Assembly (NCBI RefSeq): GCF_000619885.1
Contig: NZ_KK211041.1
Coordinates: 62,001 to 126,000 of the forward strand
Reading direction: 5' to 3'
Origin: Balneatrix alpica DSM 16621
GTDB taxonomy: Bacteria; Pseudomonadota; Gammaproteobacteria; Pseudomonadales; Balneatricaceae
Length of the DNA: 64,000 bases
Positions 28,216 to 35,549 of this stretch are shown here, one piece after another; the first letter of the stretch is position 1; every line of letters starts with the position of its first letter. A model generated the notes under the pieces. That model searched no databases. It worked only from the letters and a program-made list of their open reading frames with translations, and was not told the DNA's origin. The position numbers and the translations under genes are program-made.

Positions 28216-28389
28216 ATGAATGCAATTAGCAAGGTACCCCAACTGCTCAGCAATGAAGAGCGCCAACCCTGTGAGGTCTGGACCCGGGTCATGGGTTATC
28301 ACCGCCCGGTATCGCAATTTAACGCTGGCAAGCAGGCGGAGCATCGTCAGCGTCGCCACTTCAGTGAAGCGCCTGCCCTGCCTAAGTGA
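28216..28389 (+). CDS. stand-alone glycyl-radical domain of class III ribonucleotide reductase
   Basis: 57 residues. It starts at an ATG with a strong ribosome site (AAGGAG, 28203-28208). It contains CEVWTRVMGYHRP followed by VSQFNAGKQAEHRQRRHF, which is the C-terminal glycyl-radical loop of NrdD proteins; Gly27 is the predicted radical site. In ordinary NrdD this loop is fused right after the zinc motif. Here it is in a different frame from nrdD (25 bp after its stop), and its TGA overlaps the ATG of nrdG (TGATG). The Shine-Dalgarno and the coupling argue for a real gene, not a sequencing break. It should assemble with the large NrdD chain and be activated by NrdG. It could act as a replaceable part, as GrcA/YfiD does for pyruvate formate-lyase. 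Confidence 0.85.
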   Translation: MNAISKVPQLLSNEERQPCEVWTRVMGYHRPVSQFNAGKQAEHRQRRHFSEAPALPK

Positions 28390-29111
28390 TGCCTATGCAG
28401 CAAACGAACCAGTCCTGGCCTTTGCTGGCGGTGAGCGGTATCACACCGCTCACCACGCTGGACTTTCCTGAGCATCTGGCCGCTGTGCTCTACACCCAGG
28501 GTTGCCCCTTACGCTGTGTGTATTGCCACAACCCGCATTTGCTGGAAAGCGGCCCAGGGCAGCTTGACTGGGCCGAACTATGGCAGTTTCTGCGTCAGCG
28601 CCAGGACTTGTTGGAGGCGGTGGTGATTAGTGGCGGCGAGCCACTGCAGCAGCCGGGCTTAGCGGATGCGCTGGCCACTATCAAAAGCCTGGGTTATAAA
28701 CTTGGCCTGCATACGGCGGGCACCCACCCCAAGCGTCTGCAACAGGTGTTACCGCTATTGGATTGGATTGGTCTGGATGTCAAAGCGCCAGCGGAGTATT
28801 ACCAGCTGATTAGCGGCCGGCCACGGATGTATCTGGCCAATCAGCACGCTTTGCAGCAGGTCTTGGAGGCCGCCGACCAGGGCTTGGCCTATGAGGTGCG
28901 CACCAGCGTGGCCTGGGGGCGTTTGCCCCTGGCCCGTTGGCTGGCGCTGGCGGAGCAACTGAGTCAGGCGGGGGTAGCGAACTATGTTTGGCAGGATGTA
29001 CGCAGTACCTCAGGCTATCAGGCCTTGCCGGGCCCCACTCCACAACAGCGGGTGGAGCTGATGGCTTATCTGCGTACTCTCTTTACTCAGTTCAGCTGGC
29101 GTAATGGTTAA
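28389..29111 (+). CDS. nrdG: anaerobic ribonucleotide reductase activase (radical SAM)
   Basis: 240 residues from the ATG overlapping the previous stop. It has a radical SAM cluster motif CPLRCVYC (CxxxCxxC) preceded by LYTQG, then VVISGGEPLQQPGL and GLDVKAPAEYY, typical of the longer NrdG subtype found with divergent NrdD proteins. It uses S-adenosylmethionine and a 4Fe-4S cluster to abstract a hydrogen from the glycyl-radical residue, here carried by the neighbouring 57-residue protein. Its last 4 bp overlap a gene on the other strand. Confidence 0.92.
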   Translation: MPMQQTNQSWPLLAVSGITPLTTLDFPEHLAAVLYTQGCPLRCVYCHNPHLLESGPGQLDWAELWQFLRQRQDLLEAVVISGGEPLQQPGLADALATIKSLGYKLGLHTAGTHPKRLQQVLPLLDWIGLDVKAPAEYYQLISGRPRMYLANQHALQQVLEAADQGLAYEVRTSVAWGRLPLARWLALAEQLSQAGVANYVWQDVRSTSGYQALPGPTPQQRVELMAYLRTLFTQFSWRNG

Positions 29112-29551
29112 AGTGGGCAGCGTTGCTGTAGGGTTTTATCCAAGGAGGGGAGCTGGTCGTGCTCCGCTTTTAGCGCTTCATAGGCCGCTTCACTCTGCTG
29201 CTTGGCCTCGGCACGGCGCATAAACAACTCATAAGCGCGCAGGCTGGCATAGAACAGCTCGGCGTCCTCTACCTTAGTCAATTCCTGCTTGAGGCAGTCA
29301 CACTGTTGGGCACTGCTCTTGCCGCTTTTAATATCCTCCACACAGATTGCCACCATTTGCTCACGGCTTTGGGCTAAGGCGCCATTGCTTTGCGCCAGTT
29401 CCAGCTGGCGCTGGTTGGCTGCATTGGCATAGAACTCGGCTTGGCTGGGGTAGGCACTATCATTAGCCAGAGCAGGCAGGGCCAGCAATGAGGCCAGGGC
29501 CGTGGTGGCCAGCAGACGAGGAGAACGGGTGGGCAAAAAAGAGCGCATCAT
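29108..29551 (-). CDS. small secreted protein of unknown function
   Basis: 147 residues with a signal peptide (RLLATTALASLLALPALAND, cleavage near residue 29). The mature part is mostly helical and charged with four cysteines: one in MVAICVEDIK, a QQCDCLKQEL pair and a terminal QRCPL. Coiled-coil-like stretches rich in Glu, Gln and Ala are present. I do not recognise a family. It is convergent with nrdG (4-bp overlap). Two disulfides in the periplasm are plausible. No function is inferred. Confidence 0.65.
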   Translation of the reverse strand: MMRSFLPTRSPRLLATTALASLLALPALANDSAYPSQAEFYANAANQRQLELAQSNGALAQSREQMVAICVEDIKSGKSSAQQCDCLKQELTKVEDAELFYASLRAYELFMRRAEAKQQSEAAYEALKAEHDQLPSLDKTLQQRCPL

Positions 29552-29675
29552 GGCATCCCTGTCAGTAAGTAGTGGGGCAAGGGTAGAAGCTTACATAGGG
29601 GCAAGCAAGCCTCGCCTGCGCTTTGCATTAGTGAGAGAGACGACTAGGGTTAAAGGGCAATCGGGAGGAGCGCTT

Positions 29676-30035
29676 ATGAATCAACATGAAAAACTGAATT
29701 ATGTGGAACTGGCCGCCGCCAAGCTTGAGCAGACCAAGGCGTTTTTTAGCACGGTGTTTGCCTGGCAGTTTAGCGACTATGGCCCGGACTATGCGGCCTT
29801 TTCCGTTGCCAGTGCCGGTTTAGAGGGTGGTTTTTATCGAGCGCCCCTGGCCAGTCGCAGTGAGCAGGGTGCTGCCTTGCTGGTGTTTTATTCGGCCAAC
29901 CTGGAGGCCACCCAAGCTAAGGTGGCAGCTGCAGGTGGGGAGATTTGCAAAGCGATTTTCAGTTTTCCCGGTGGGCGCCGTTTTCATTTTTTGGAGCCTA
30001 GCGGTAATGAGTTTGCGGTCTGGTCGGATCAGTAA
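29676..30035 (+). CDS. VOC-family (glyoxalase-like) protein
   Basis: 119 residues from the ATG at 29676, which follows GGAGGAG; upstream in-frame starts lie antisense to the secreted-protein gene. It shows a single vicinal-oxygen-chelate module: LNYVELAAAKLEQTKAFFSTVFAWQF at the start and FSFPGGRRFHFLEPSGNEFAVWS at the end, with candidate metal ligands His and Glu. Such proteins are lyases, dioxygenases or binding proteins; the substrate cannot be predicted. Confidence 0.82.
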   Translation: MNQHEKLNYVELAAAKLEQTKAFFSTVFAWQFSDYGPDYAAFSVASAGLEGGFYRAPLASRSEQGAALLVFYSANLEATQAKVAAAGGEICKAIFSFPGGRRFHFLEPSGNEFAVWSDQ

Positions 30036-30070
30036 GCTCAGGTGCAAAGACAGCTTGAGCAGCAATGGCA

Positions 30071-30094
30071 AACCCCCGTGTGAACACGGGGGTT
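30071..30094. terminator. bidirectional terminator hairpin
   Basis: AACCCCCGTG, TGAA, CACGGGGGTT: a perfect 10-bp GC-rich stem between convergent genes (VOC protein and narK). T-runs are short, so it is a likely but not ideal terminator for both sides. Confidence 0.65.
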
Positions 30095-30122
30095 GCGGAT
30101 GACAACAGGGCAAAGTGGCTGA

Positions 30123-31595
30123 TTAGGCTTTGGACACGTCGATTAGTTCGACGGAACCATCCTCACGAATTTCGGCAATCTGGCCACGGGGTTCTTCCAT
30201 AAAGAACAGAGTGATAAAGCCAAGCACAGCGGTACCGGCAATCACGTAGAAGAAGGTGCTGTAATCCACCAGTGATAGCACGGTGAGGAAGGTCACCGCC
30301 CCGACGTTACCGTAGGCACCGGTCATACCGGCGATCTGACCAGTCATACGACGCTTGATCAGTGGCACCACGGCAAAGACTGCACCCTCACCAGACTGGA
30401 CGAAGAACGAGCAGGCCATGGCGACAGTGACCGCCAGCCACAGCGGCCAGCTGCCATTTACCAGACCCATCATCCAGTAACCCACCGCTAAACCGGCAGT
30501 CAGAATCAACAGGGTGGACTTACGCCCGAATTTGTCGGAAATCCAGCCACCGGCGGGGCGAGACATCAGGTTCATAAAGGCATAGGCACCGGCTACCAGG
30601 CCCGCCAGCACAGGGTCGAGGCTAAAGGTTTCTGCGAAGAACAGCGGCAGCATGGACACTACCGCCAGCTCGGAACCAAAGTTAGTGAAGTAGAGGATGT
30701 TGAGTACGGCAACCTGCTTGAAGCGGTAGCGGTGAATTTCCGGCACCGGCTCTTTGAACACGTTTTTGTTGACCTGCCAGACTTTGTAGACCTCCAGCAG
30801 ATAGAGGGCGATCAGGCCAAGGTAAATGGCATTGACCACGGACTCGTCCAGCATCTTCACCCCGGCGGGGGAAAGTTTCCAGGCCAGCAGGGCCAGGGCG
30901 GCATACATGGGAACCTTCATCAGCAGCAGCAGGTAGAAATCGCCAGTGGAGGTGACTTCCATCGCTCCCAGGTTTTTGGGGCGGAAGTAGGTAGAGCCTT
31001 TGGGGGTGTTAGCCGCAGTGGCATAAAAGATAAAGCCGTACACCAGGCTGATGGCACCTGTCAGGCCAATCGCCCAGCGCCAGCCATCTTCACCGCCAAA
31101 AATCAGTGCAATGGTGGGCAGGGTAAAGGCCGCGGCAGCGGAGCCAAAGTTACCCCAACCGCCATAGATGCCCTCGGCAGTGCCCAGCTCATGGTGGGGA
31201 AACCACTCTGATACCAGACGAATACCAATGACGAAACCGGCACCGATAAAGCCCAGTAAGAAGCGCGCAATAGCGGCCTGGGTAAAGTTATCGGCCAGGG
31301 CAAACATAAAGCAGGGAATGGAGCAGATGATCAGCAGGGCAGAGTAAATCAGGCGGGGGCCATATTTATCCGTCAGCATGCCGATGATGACTCGGGCGGG
31401 GATGGTCAGGGCCACGTTCAGGATCAGCAGGGTTTTCACTTCGGCAGTGGTTAAGCCCAAGCTCTCCTTCATCGCCTGTAGCATCGGCGCAAAGTTAAAC
31501 CAGACGAAGAAGGTGATAAAAAATGCGATCCAGCTCAAATGCAGGATCTTCATTTTGCCGCTGAATGACAGCAGCTTGAAATCATTGGTGCCCAT
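30123..31595 (-). CDS. narK: NarK-family nitrate/nitrite transporter (MFS)
   Basis: 490 residues from the ATG at 31595, which has GGAG just before it; an ATG four codons upstream is possible. Twelve hydrophobic helices of the major facilitator fold are present, with NarK-like features: GFIGAGFVIGIRLVSEWFP, GIYGGWGNFGSAAAAF, MSRPAGGWISDKFGRK and GMTGAYGNVGAVTFL. The two conserved arginines (in GIRLVSEW and MSRPAGG) correspond to anion-binding positions. It imports nitrate or exchanges it for nitrite. FNR-like and NarL-like sites lie upstream, so anaerobic, nitrate-responsive expression is expected. Nitrate reductase genes are not in the window. Confidence 0.9.
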   Translation of the reverse strand: MGTNDFKLLSFSGKMKILHLSWIAFFITFFVWFNFAPMLQAMKESLGLTTAEVKTLLILNVALTIPARVIIGMLTDKYGPRLIYSALLIICSIPCFMFALADNFTQAAIARFLLGFIGAGFVIGIRLVSEWFPHHELGTAEGIYGGWGNFGSAAAAFTLPTIALIFGGEDGWRWAIGLTGAISLVYGFIFYATAANTPKGSTYFRPKNLGAMEVTSTGDFYLLLLMKVPMYAALALLAWKLSPAGVKMLDESVVNAIYLGLIALYLLEVYKVWQVNKNVFKEPVPEIHRYRFKQVAVLNILYFTNFGSELAVVSMLPLFFAETFSLDPVLAGLVAGAYAFMNLMSRPAGGWISDKFGRKSTLLILTAGLAVGYWMMGLVNGSWPLWLAVTVAMACSFFVQSGEGAVFAVVPLIKRRMTGQIAGMTGAYGNVGAVTFLTVLSLVDYSTFFYVIAGTAVLGFITLFFMEEPRGQIAEIREDGSVELIDVSKA

Positions 31596-31655
31596 GATGA
31601 TCTCCATCGTTATGAATGGGATGGCACCATTGTCGACCCCTGCTCAGGACAGAGG

Positions 31656-31669
31656 TTGATCAAGGTCAA
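31656..31669. promoter_or_regulatory. FNR/Anr box before narK
   Basis: TTGATCAAGGTCAA fits TTGAT-N4-(A/G)TCAA. It is 61 bp upstream of the chosen narK start, on the side expected for activation. Confidence 0.75.
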
Positions 31670-31703
31670 AGGTAGCGGGTCAGTACATCCAATGCCCCGC
31701 TAC

Positions 31704-31719
31704 TACTCCCTAAGGAGTA
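31704..31719. promoter_or_regulatory. NarL/NarP-like 7-2-7 site before narK
   Basis: TACTCCC-TA-AGGAGTA is a palindrome in which the right heptamer fits TACYYMT fully on the other strand and the left fits six of seven. The 7-2-7 spacing is the preferred NarL/NarP arrangement. It lies about 42 bp upstream of the FNR-like box. Confidence 0.65.
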
Positions 31720-31732
31720 GTCAGGAGTACCT

Positions 31733-32596
31733 CTAATCTTGTTGGGGAAGGGCGAGGCAACGCTGTTGTTGCCACTGTTGCAGTTGTCGTTGCTTGTCCT
31801 GCATGAATTCAGGTGCCTGGGTAAGACGGCTAAGTTCATCACGCAGCACCTGCACCAGCTCAGCCGGAGTGGAGAGACTGGCAAGCAGCCACAGCGGTTG
31901 GGATAAGGCAGGAATGGGGCCAATGCGTTCCAGGGTGTCGGCAGCAATGCCTAACTCACAAAGCCGGCTCGGCAGGGACAGTTCTGGAAAAATCAGGACA
32001 TCGATATGGCCCGCCAGCAGCCGTTCAATATTACGGCTGTTGCGATCGACGTTATCAATGGTGGAGTAGTGCGGCTGGCTGCCAAAGCCAAGGCTAAGCA
32101 GGTGTTCCTCAATATTGCTCTGGCTTTGGCTACCAATGCGCAGGCCCTTGTCCAGGAGTTGTGCAAGCTCACTGGCTTGAATATCCGTACGGCTGGCCAG
32201 GCGATAGGCCGCCACCTGATTGGTTAGCAGGGGGCCAATCCAGTGGAAGTCATCTTCCCGCTCTGGAGTGCGAGCAATCGAAAAAGCCAGCACATGGGCA
32301 TGGCTTTGGGCCAGATAGAGGGCGCGCTTTAATGGCACGATAGCGATGGGGTGGGAGGTAAAGGGATAACGCTGTTGGGCACGCTGGACTAAGGTCTGGA
32401 TCGGCTCAATCAGGCAGCCTTCCAGCTGGCCTTGGGAGTCTGCAAAGTGCAGCGGTGGAAATTCTTGGGTGTAAATCTCCAGTGCTAGGTTATGGGGATT
32501 GGCCCAGCTCAGCAGGGGCAGCAGTAGACCCAGCACGGCAGTATAAAGGGTCAAAATGGGGGGCAAGGCTAACCCAGGGTAACAACGCAGCGACAT
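31733..32596 (-). CDS. periplasmic solute-binding-like protein
   Basis: About 287 residues if started at the ATG at 32596, which places a hydrophobic signal segment (PPILTLYTAVLGLLLPLLSWA) at the N-terminus; the frame stays open further upstream, so the start is uncertain. The mature sequence LALEIYTQEFPPLHFADSQGQLEG and VPLKRALYLAQSHAHVLAFSIARTPEREDDFHWIGPLL resemble the small periplasmic proteins related to family-3 amino-acid-binding proteins that are often orphan sensors. There are no transporter genes beside it. The ligand is unknown. It lies upstream of narK on the same strand, but the gap carries narK's own control sites. Confidence 0.65.
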   Translation of the reverse strand: MSLRCYPGLALPPILTLYTAVLGLLLPLLSWANPHNLALEIYTQEFPPLHFADSQGQLEGCLIEPIQTLVQRAQQRYPFTSHPIAIVPLKRALYLAQSHAHVLAFSIARTPEREDDFHWIGPLLTNQVAAYRLASRTDIQASELAQLLDKGLRIGSQSQSNIEEHLLSLGFGSQPHYSTIDNVDRNSRNIERLLAGHIDVLIFPELSLPSRLCELGIAADTLERIGPIPALSQPLWLLASLSTPAELVQVLRDELSRLTQAPEFMQDKQRQLQQWQQQRCLALPQQD

Positions 32597-32776
32597 AGCA
32601 TGATCAAAACGAGTCAGGCGGAATCCAATGCCTATACAGGCCAGAGCGCGCACTTTACCCCAGTGAGCGAGTAGGGCAAGCAAAAAAGCGGCTTGGTTAC
32701 AAAACGCCTGGGTGACAACTGCGCCGCCAGTAGGGGGCAACAGCCAGCCGGAGCTGGCCGTTGCTCACTTCAAGCA

Positions 32777-34441
32777 TTAGGGGGAGTGGCGAACCACCTT
32801 GTCCCCTGGTTCATAGTCGGCCACTTTCAGGCTGCCGAGCTTCTCCAGATAGCTTTTGAATACCGCCGCATCCACCAGGCCGGTATTGACGTAGTTGGGG
32901 TGATTATCCAGCTGTGGATACTTGTCCCCGCCGGAGGCAACAAAAGAGTTGAGGGCCAAGCGATAGGTGCCGTCATCCTTCACGGTTTTTTCGCCCCGGC
33001 CACTGACCACTAAATTGTCGATTTGGCCATCTTTGAGGCTAAAGCGGGCACCACCAAACTGGGCGAAGGCGCCAGAGTCCACCGGCATGCCGGCCACCAC
33101 GGCGAGATACTCCTTCAGCTCTTTGCCGCTTAACTCGACGTAGCTGACGATATTGCCAAAGGGCTGCACCTTGAGCAGGTCTTTATAGGTGATTTGTCCG
33201 GCTTCGATGCTGTCACGTACCCCACCGGAGTTCACCACCGCCATGTCGGCCTGGGCGGCGTGCATCTGGGCCACCGCAATGAGTTCACCCAGGTTAGTGG
33301 GCTGGAAGCGTACCACCTTGCGATCCCCCTCCAGGCGACCATCGGACTGGGTGACGACGACGCTCAGTTCTTCCTGGCCCTTGTCCTGATAGGGCTGCAG
33401 GAAGGCTTGCAGCTCGGCATCCTTGGGGATTTCCTCATTGATCAGCACCCGCTTTTTCTCGCCGTTTTCTTCGACTTTCTTCGTCAGGTTGACCGGGATC
33501 AGCTGGTAGCTCTGCAGACTGAGTTCGCCGTTTTTAAAGGTAAAGTCGGCGCGGCCCACATATTTGCCCCATTCGTGCGCCTGCATAATCAGGGTGCCGT
33601 TCTGGCTGTCAGGCATACAGGCATCACCGGGTTGGAAGGCTGCATTGACCTGATTCTCGGCGCTCATACAGACCGGGTCCTGGGAATGGCCGCCAATGAT
33701 CATATCCAGCCCCTTGACCTGACGGGCCAGGCTGACATCCCCCGGGGCGTTGATGCCGTGCTTGGCATCCTCATAATGGCCCATATGGGTGGCGGCGATC
33801 AGCACATCCACCTGGGAGCGCAGCTCCGGCACCAGCTGGCTGGCTTCGTTAATGGGGTTGCGGAATTCGATATTGGCCAGAAACTCCGGATTGCCGATTT
33901 TGGCGGTGTCTTCGGTGGTGAGGCCAAGGACGCCGATCTTCAGGCCCTGGCGCTCAAAAATATGGTAGGGATCGAACAGACGCTGGCCACTGTCTTTGGC
34001 ATAGATGTTAGCGGACAGGAAGGGGAATCCAGCCCAGTCTTTTTGCTTGAACAGCACCTCCAGGGCGTTATCAAACTCGTGGTTACCCAGGGCCATGGCG
34101 TCATAGCCGATCTTGTTCATGCCTTTAAAGTCGGGTTCGGCATCCTGTAAGTCTGACTCCGGCACCCCGGTGTTGATATCACCACCGGACAGCAGCAGCA
34201 CGGAGCCACCCTGGCCTTCCACCTCCTGACGGATACGGTCGATCAGGGTCTTGCGTGCGGCCATACCGTATTCGCCATGTTCGTTATGCCAGAAGCGGCC
34301 ATGGTGATCATTGGTGTGGAGGATGGTCAGTTGGTAGCTTTTGTCCTGCTCATAAGCCAGTAGCTGGCTGGGGCTGCTGGCCACCAGTGCCAGGCCAATG
34401 GCCAGGCTGAGACGGCTGAGTGTTACATCCTTTCTATCCAT
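32777..34441 (-). CDS. ushA: periplasmic 5'-nucleotidase / UDP-sugar hydrolase
   Basis: 554 residues from the ATG at 34441 (AAGGAG upstream); an earlier in-frame start would overlap the add gene. Signal peptide through LLAYEQD (about residue 25). The metallophosphatase half has LTILHTNDHHGRFW, LLSGGDINTG, ALGNHEFDNALEVL and IIGGHSQDPVC; the C-terminal 5'-nucleotidase domain follows (VVNSGGVRDSIEAGQITYKDLL, FGGARFSLKDG). UshA degrades extracellular nucleotides and UDP-sugars to nucleosides. It is 10 bp after add, forming a salvage operon. Confidence 0.93.
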   Translation of the reverse strand: MDRKDVTLSRLSLAIGLALVASSPSQLLAYEQDKSYQLTILHTNDHHGRFWHNEHGEYGMAARKTLIDRIRQEVEGQGGSVLLLSGGDINTGVPESDLQDAEPDFKGMNKIGYDAMALGNHEFDNALEVLFKQKDWAGFPFLSANIYAKDSGQRLFDPYHIFERQGLKIGVLGLTTEDTAKIGNPEFLANIEFRNPINEASQLVPELRSQVDVLIAATHMGHYEDAKHGINAPGDVSLARQVKGLDMIIGGHSQDPVCMSAENQVNAAFQPGDACMPDSQNGTLIMQAHEWGKYVGRADFTFKNGELSLQSYQLIPVNLTKKVEENGEKKRVLINEEIPKDAELQAFLQPYQDKGQEELSVVVTQSDGRLEGDRKVVRFQPTNLGELIAVAQMHAAQADMAVVNSGGVRDSIEAGQITYKDLLKVQPFGNIVSYVELSGKELKEYLAVVAGMPVDSGAFAQFGGARFSLKDGQIDNLVVSGRGEKTVKDDGTYRLALNSFVASGGDKYPQLDNHPNYVNTGLVDAAVFKSYLEKLGSLKVADYEPGDKVVRHSP

Positions 34442-34451
34442 GCTGCGCTCC

Positions 34452-35477
34452 TTATGGCTGGGGGGAAGAAGGCTCAGAACGGGCTTGAGCCTTGGCCAGC
34501 AAAGCCTGCTTTTCAGCTTCACTGATCCATGCCAGAGTCAGGCCATTGCGCTGAGCCTGGCGGATTTGCTCGGGGGAGAGGCCGGCGGCGGGGGCGGCCT
34601 GCTGATATTCATGCTGGATATCGATGCCTTCAACCGCTGGGTCATCGGTATTGATACAGGCCAGAATGCCGTGTGCTAAAAAAGTCTTGAGGGGGTGCTG
34701 GGCTAGGCTGGCGACGGTGCTGGTTTGCACGTTGGAGGTCAGGCAGGACTCGATGCCAATTCCCCGCTCCGCCAGAAAACTCATCAATGCCGGATCCTGG
34801 ATGGCATTAACGCCGTGACCGATGCGGCTGGCGCCCAGCTCGTTAATCGCTTGCCAGATACTCTCTGGGCCAGCGGCTTCGCCGGCATGGACACTGATTT
34901 GCAGGCCATGCTCGCGGATCTGGCGAAAATGCTCACGGAACAGCTCACCGGGAAAACCCAGTTCATCACCGGCTAAGTCCATGCCGACTAACTGATCGGC
35001 AAAGTGCAGGCAGGCATCCAGCTCACGTTGGCAGGCCTGTTGGCCAAAGGTGCGGCTCATAATGCCAATCAGTTGAATCTGCACCGGAAAGTCACGGCAG
35101 CCGGCACGCACGCCATCAATCACCGCTTCCACCACCGCGGTGGGATCAAGCTGGTGGGTCTGGGCCATGTAGCTGGGGCTAAAGCGCAGCTCGGCGTAAT
35201 CCAGCCCGGCGCGGTAGGCATCCTCGACATTTTCATAGGCGACCCGGCGGCAGGCTTGATAGTCCCCCAGTACTTTTACCCCCCAATCGAGCTTGCTGAG
35301 AAAGCTGACCAGATCCGGACAGGTGTCGATCACCTGTACATGAGGGCGCAGGCCCTCCAGATCACTGGCAGGTAAGGGCAGACGAAATTGCTGGCCCAGC
35401 TCCAGAATGGTTTGTGGGCGGATATTGCCGTCCAAATGACGGTGCAGGTCAGTCAGGGGTAAACGTGGGTCGATCAT
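34452..35477 (-). CDS. add: adenosine deaminase
   Basis: 341 residues from the ATG at 35477, which aligns with the E. coli Add start (MID..LPLTD). The zinc and catalytic motifs are complete: [13 protein letters not shown], the middle [24 protein letters not shown] and [11 protein letters not shown]. It converts adenosine or deoxyadenosine to inosine or deoxyinosine in the cytoplasm. Transcribed with ushA, it implies use of extracellular AMP/ATP: UshA makes adenosine outside and Add processes it inside. A nucleoside transporter is not visible nearby. Confidence 0.94.
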   Translation of the reverse strand: MIDPRLPLTDLHRHLDGNIRPQTILELGQQFRLPLPASDLEGLRPHVQVIDTCPDLVSFLSKLDWGVKVLGDYQACRRVAYENVEDAYRAGLDYAELRFSPSYMAQTHQLDPTAVVEAVIDGVRAGCRDFPVQIQLIGIMSRTFGQQACQRELDACLHFADQLVGMDLAGDELGFPGELFREHFRQIREHGLQISVHAGEAAGPESIWQAINELGASRIGHGVNAIQDPALMSFLAERGIGIESCLTSNVQTSTVASLAQHPLKTFLAHGILACINTDDPAVEGIDIQHEYQQAAPAAGLSPEQIRQAQRNGLTLAWISEAEKQALLAKAQARSEPSSPQP

Positions 35478-35549
35478 GAAGGCGCAACAAAACTTATCCA
35501 ATTGGGTGGGGCAAGAATAGTTGCTAATTACGACCTTTGTCTAACGGCA

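Noticed and set aside
33194-34150. Long open frame opposite ushA (318 codons)
   Set aside because: Antisense shadow of a well-supported 5'-nucleotidase gene.
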